Below the pieces are notes generated by a model. The model did not search any database. It was not told the origin of the DNA and saw nothing but the letters and a program-made list of their open reading frames with translations. Below, piece after piece: positions 6,214-7,272 of a stretch of DNA of 7,272 nucleotides. Origin of the DNA: Porphyromonadaceae bacterium. GTDB taxonomy: Bacteria; Bacteroidota; Bacteroidia; Bacteroidales; Tannerellaceae. The stretch lies in assembly GCA_003517945.1 (NCBI GenBank), contig DOZP01000116.1, forward strand, positions 237 to 7,508, in the 5' to 3' direction. The stretch's first letter is position 1, and each line of letters opens with the position of its first letter. A program made the position numbers and the translations under genes.

Positions 6214-7006
6214 AGTAGATTTAAAACAGTTATTTAATGGTTTGCAGAAACAAATGTCTGCACAACTTAACACAAGTAGAGAATTTATTAACCATCCCGG
6301 TTCAAAAGGCGATGCTTTAGAAAATGCGTGGATTGAATGGTTACGAAAATATTTGCCGAACAGATATTGCGTTGATAAAGCCATTGTGATAGACCACGAA
6401 GGTAATACAAGTCAGCAAATGGATATTGTGATTTACGATAATTGGTTTACTCCATTTATTTTTAATCAAAACGGATTCTACTACATCCCAGCCGAAGGCG
6501 TATATGCTGTTTTTGAAGTAAAGCCTGACATACAAGGAAATATAGCATATGCAGGAGAAAAAATAGAAAGCGTAAGACTGCTAAAAAGAGAAGCTGCAAG
6601 TTTTATAAACGGTGGCAATATATATCCGCCACGTTCTTTAACCAAGATTATTGGTGGCATTCTGTGTAGCACAAATTCCGTAAAAAATGATACTACCATT
6701 GAAAAACATATGAAAGCATTAGAAAATTTAAAAAGCATTGACTTAGGTTGTATTGCTGATTATGGAAGTTTTTATATTGACTATAATCCGAATAAAGAAA
6801 TTACTGATGTTGGGCAAGATGCTTATTTGGATTTTTATTCAAAACGAAAATTCAACAAAATTAAATTTAGTAATACAGACCATTCTTTTGTGACATTTTT
6901 TATGCAATTAACACGATACTTACAACAGGCGATTGGAACAATACCTGCTATAAACTTAAATGCCTATTTGAGCAATATAGGAGAAGAGGTTGACGAACAA
7001 ATATAA
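6206..7006 (+). CDS. DUF6602-type nuclease-like protein, probable CBASS effector
   Basis: The 266-residue protein resembles the DUF6602 family, recognised from memory by its order of motifs: HPGSKGDALENAW, then a short helix ending YLPNRYCV, VIDHEGNTSQQMDIVIYD, and YIPAEGVYAVFEVKP. These give a PD-(D/E)XK-like set: E39, D73, and E104-x-K106. The likely role is DNA cutting once triggered, but no nuclease activity has been shown here. The remainder (about 115-266) is mixed alpha/beta with no SAVED, NucC, HNH, TIR, patatin or membrane signature. It sits where effectors such as Cap4 stand, last in a cap2-cap3 operon. The ATG at 6206 overlaps the Cap3 end by 8 bases; the same frame is open upstream to an ATG at 6140, but that start would lie deep in Cap3 and the family homology begins at 6206. 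How it would sense a nucleotide signal is unclear. Confidence 0.8.
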   Translation: MSKVDLKQLFNGLQKQMSAQLNTSREFINHPGSKGDALENAWIEWLRKYLPNRYCVDKAIVIDHEGNTSQQMDIVIYDNWFTPFIFNQNGFYYIPAEGVYAVFEVKPDIQGNIAYAGEKIESVRLLKREAASFINGGNIYPPRSLTKIIGGILCSTNSVKNDTTIEKHMKALENLKSIDLGCIADYGSFYIDYNPNKEITDVGQDAYLDFYSKRKFNKIKFSNTDHSFVTFFMQLTRYLQQAIGTIPAINLNAYLSNIGEEVDEQI

Positions 7007-7041
7007 AGGTTTGTTGCTTTGATATTTTTGGTTATTATATT

Positions 7042-7065
7042 AAATCCCCCGAATTCAGGGGATTT
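7042..7065 (+). terminator. Terminator hairpin after the CBASS operon
   Basis: AAATCCCC (7042-7049) and GGGGATTT (7058-7065) are perfect 8-bp arms around an 8-base loop, 35 bases after the last CBASS stop codon, with ATGTTTT following. The U tract is imperfect, but it is the only strong stem here and closes the operon. It may also act on the leftward transcript, whose stop codon falls inside it. Confidence 0.65.
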
Positions 7066-7168
7066 ATGTTTTAGAAATCCCGTATGCTATCAAAAGGTCA
7101 AAAATGAACTCATCTTTTGAGAAACTCTCAAAAGAGACATACTTCAATTTGTTTTTTAGTTCATCCAT
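7064..7168 (-). pseudogene. Short 5' gene fragment, possible truncated DNA methyltransferase
   Basis: A minus-strand frame from an ATG at 7168-7166 encodes 34 residues beginning MDELKNKLKYVSF and ending LLIAYGISKT, with its TAA stop inside the terminator hairpin. The segment FSKDEFIFDLLIAYGISK reads like a genuine conserved protein N-terminus; from memory it recalls the start of large class I (type IIG-like) DNA methyltransferases, where the chain would continue for hundreds of residues. That recall is weak and unverified. The well-placed promoter argues it was once the true start of a gene cut off when the CBASS segment or its terminator was joined here. The frame is open further upstream to 7267, but that part overlaps the promoter and looks non-coding. 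Confidence 0.4.
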
Positions 7169-7209
7169 CAATCTGCTAATCCGAGGGGACCGCCTGTTCT
7201 TTTCGTTAG

Positions 7210-7241
7210 CAAAGATACAGGGGAATACCATCATCATGCAA
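7210..7241 (-). promoter_or_regulatory. Promoter for the minus-strand fragment
   Basis: On the minus strand TATCTTTG (7217-7210) matches the Bacteroidota -7 consensus and a TTG at 7241-7239 lies 21 bases upstream. Transcription would start near 7203, giving a leader of about 35 bases before the ATG at 7168. This supports that ATG as the start of the fragment rather than the more upstream ATG at 7267. Confidence 0.55.
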
Positions 7242-7272
7242 GGTGATAAAGCTGAAAAAAATAACAATGGCC

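Noticed and set aside
6206..7006. Cap4 or Cap5 as identity of the last CBASS gene
   Set aside because: The protein is too short for nuclease plus SAVED and has neither the HNH motif nor a recognisable SAVED region.
7236..7272. Plus-strand ATG with 12 open codons to the window edge
   Set aside because: Too short to judge and it overlaps the upstream promoter element of the minus-strand fragment; a real gene beyond the edge cannot be excluded.
1..7272. CRISPR array, insertion sequence, tRNA or rRNA
   Set aside because: I see no regularly spaced repeats, no transposase motifs with flanking inverted repeats, and no cloverleaf or rRNA-like sequence in the window.

Overview
The window looks like a defence island from a Bacteroidota genome. 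It is AT-rich, and three upstream regions carry the Bacteroidota-type -7 box (TATCTTTG, fitting TAnnTTTG). Shine-Dalgarno sequences are weak or absent, and the proteins resemble families common in that phylum. This assignment rests on composition and promoter style, not on a marker gene.

Left part, all on the minus strand (1-2839). At the left edge is the N-terminal part of a RhuM-family protein, cut by the window end. After a gap of about 200 bases comes an AbiTii-type abortive-infection gene that appears broken: a one-base expansion in a T tract near 912-915 splits it into two frames, and its 3' end reads through two RNA hairpins, the second a good intrinsic terminator. Upstream of it, an orphan 3' coding tail overlaps the AbiTii start and probably marks a recombination scar. 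Next comes a toxin-antitoxin-like pair: an XRE helix-turn-helix protein fused to an ImmA/IrrE-type HELAH metallopeptidase (1778-2839), followed 27 bases later by a PIN-domain ribonuclease (1235-1750).

Right part, plus strand (3103-7006). This is a compact four-gene operon with the layout of a type II CBASS anti-phage system: a CD-NTase (cyclic-oligonucleotide synthase), an E2-E1 fusion (Cap2), a JAB/JAMM isopeptidase (Cap3), then an effector. The junctions are a 4-base gap, a 4-base overlap (TTG start on the TGA stop) and an 8-base overlap, so translation is probably coupled. The CD-NTase ends in a flexible tail with a C-terminal glycine, as expected of a protein that Cap2 conjugates to targets and Cap3 removes. 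The effector is the unusual element: a 266-residue DUF6602-type protein with an E...D...ExK nuclease-like signature and no recognisable SAVED sensor domain. It is neither Cap4, Cap5, NucC nor a membrane effector, and may be a little-described CBASS effector class.

The XRE-ImmA gene and the CBASS operon are divergent and share a 263-base control region rich in dyads and GTTTAC repeats. CBASS systems are known that are controlled by a separate HTH repressor and ImmA-like protease (CapH/CapP), so this fused protein may both run the PIN toxin pair and control CBASS. That is inference. After the operon lies a terminator hairpin, then a 34-codon minus-strand fragment with its own promoter that looks like the truncated start of a larger gene, possibly a DNA methyltransferase.
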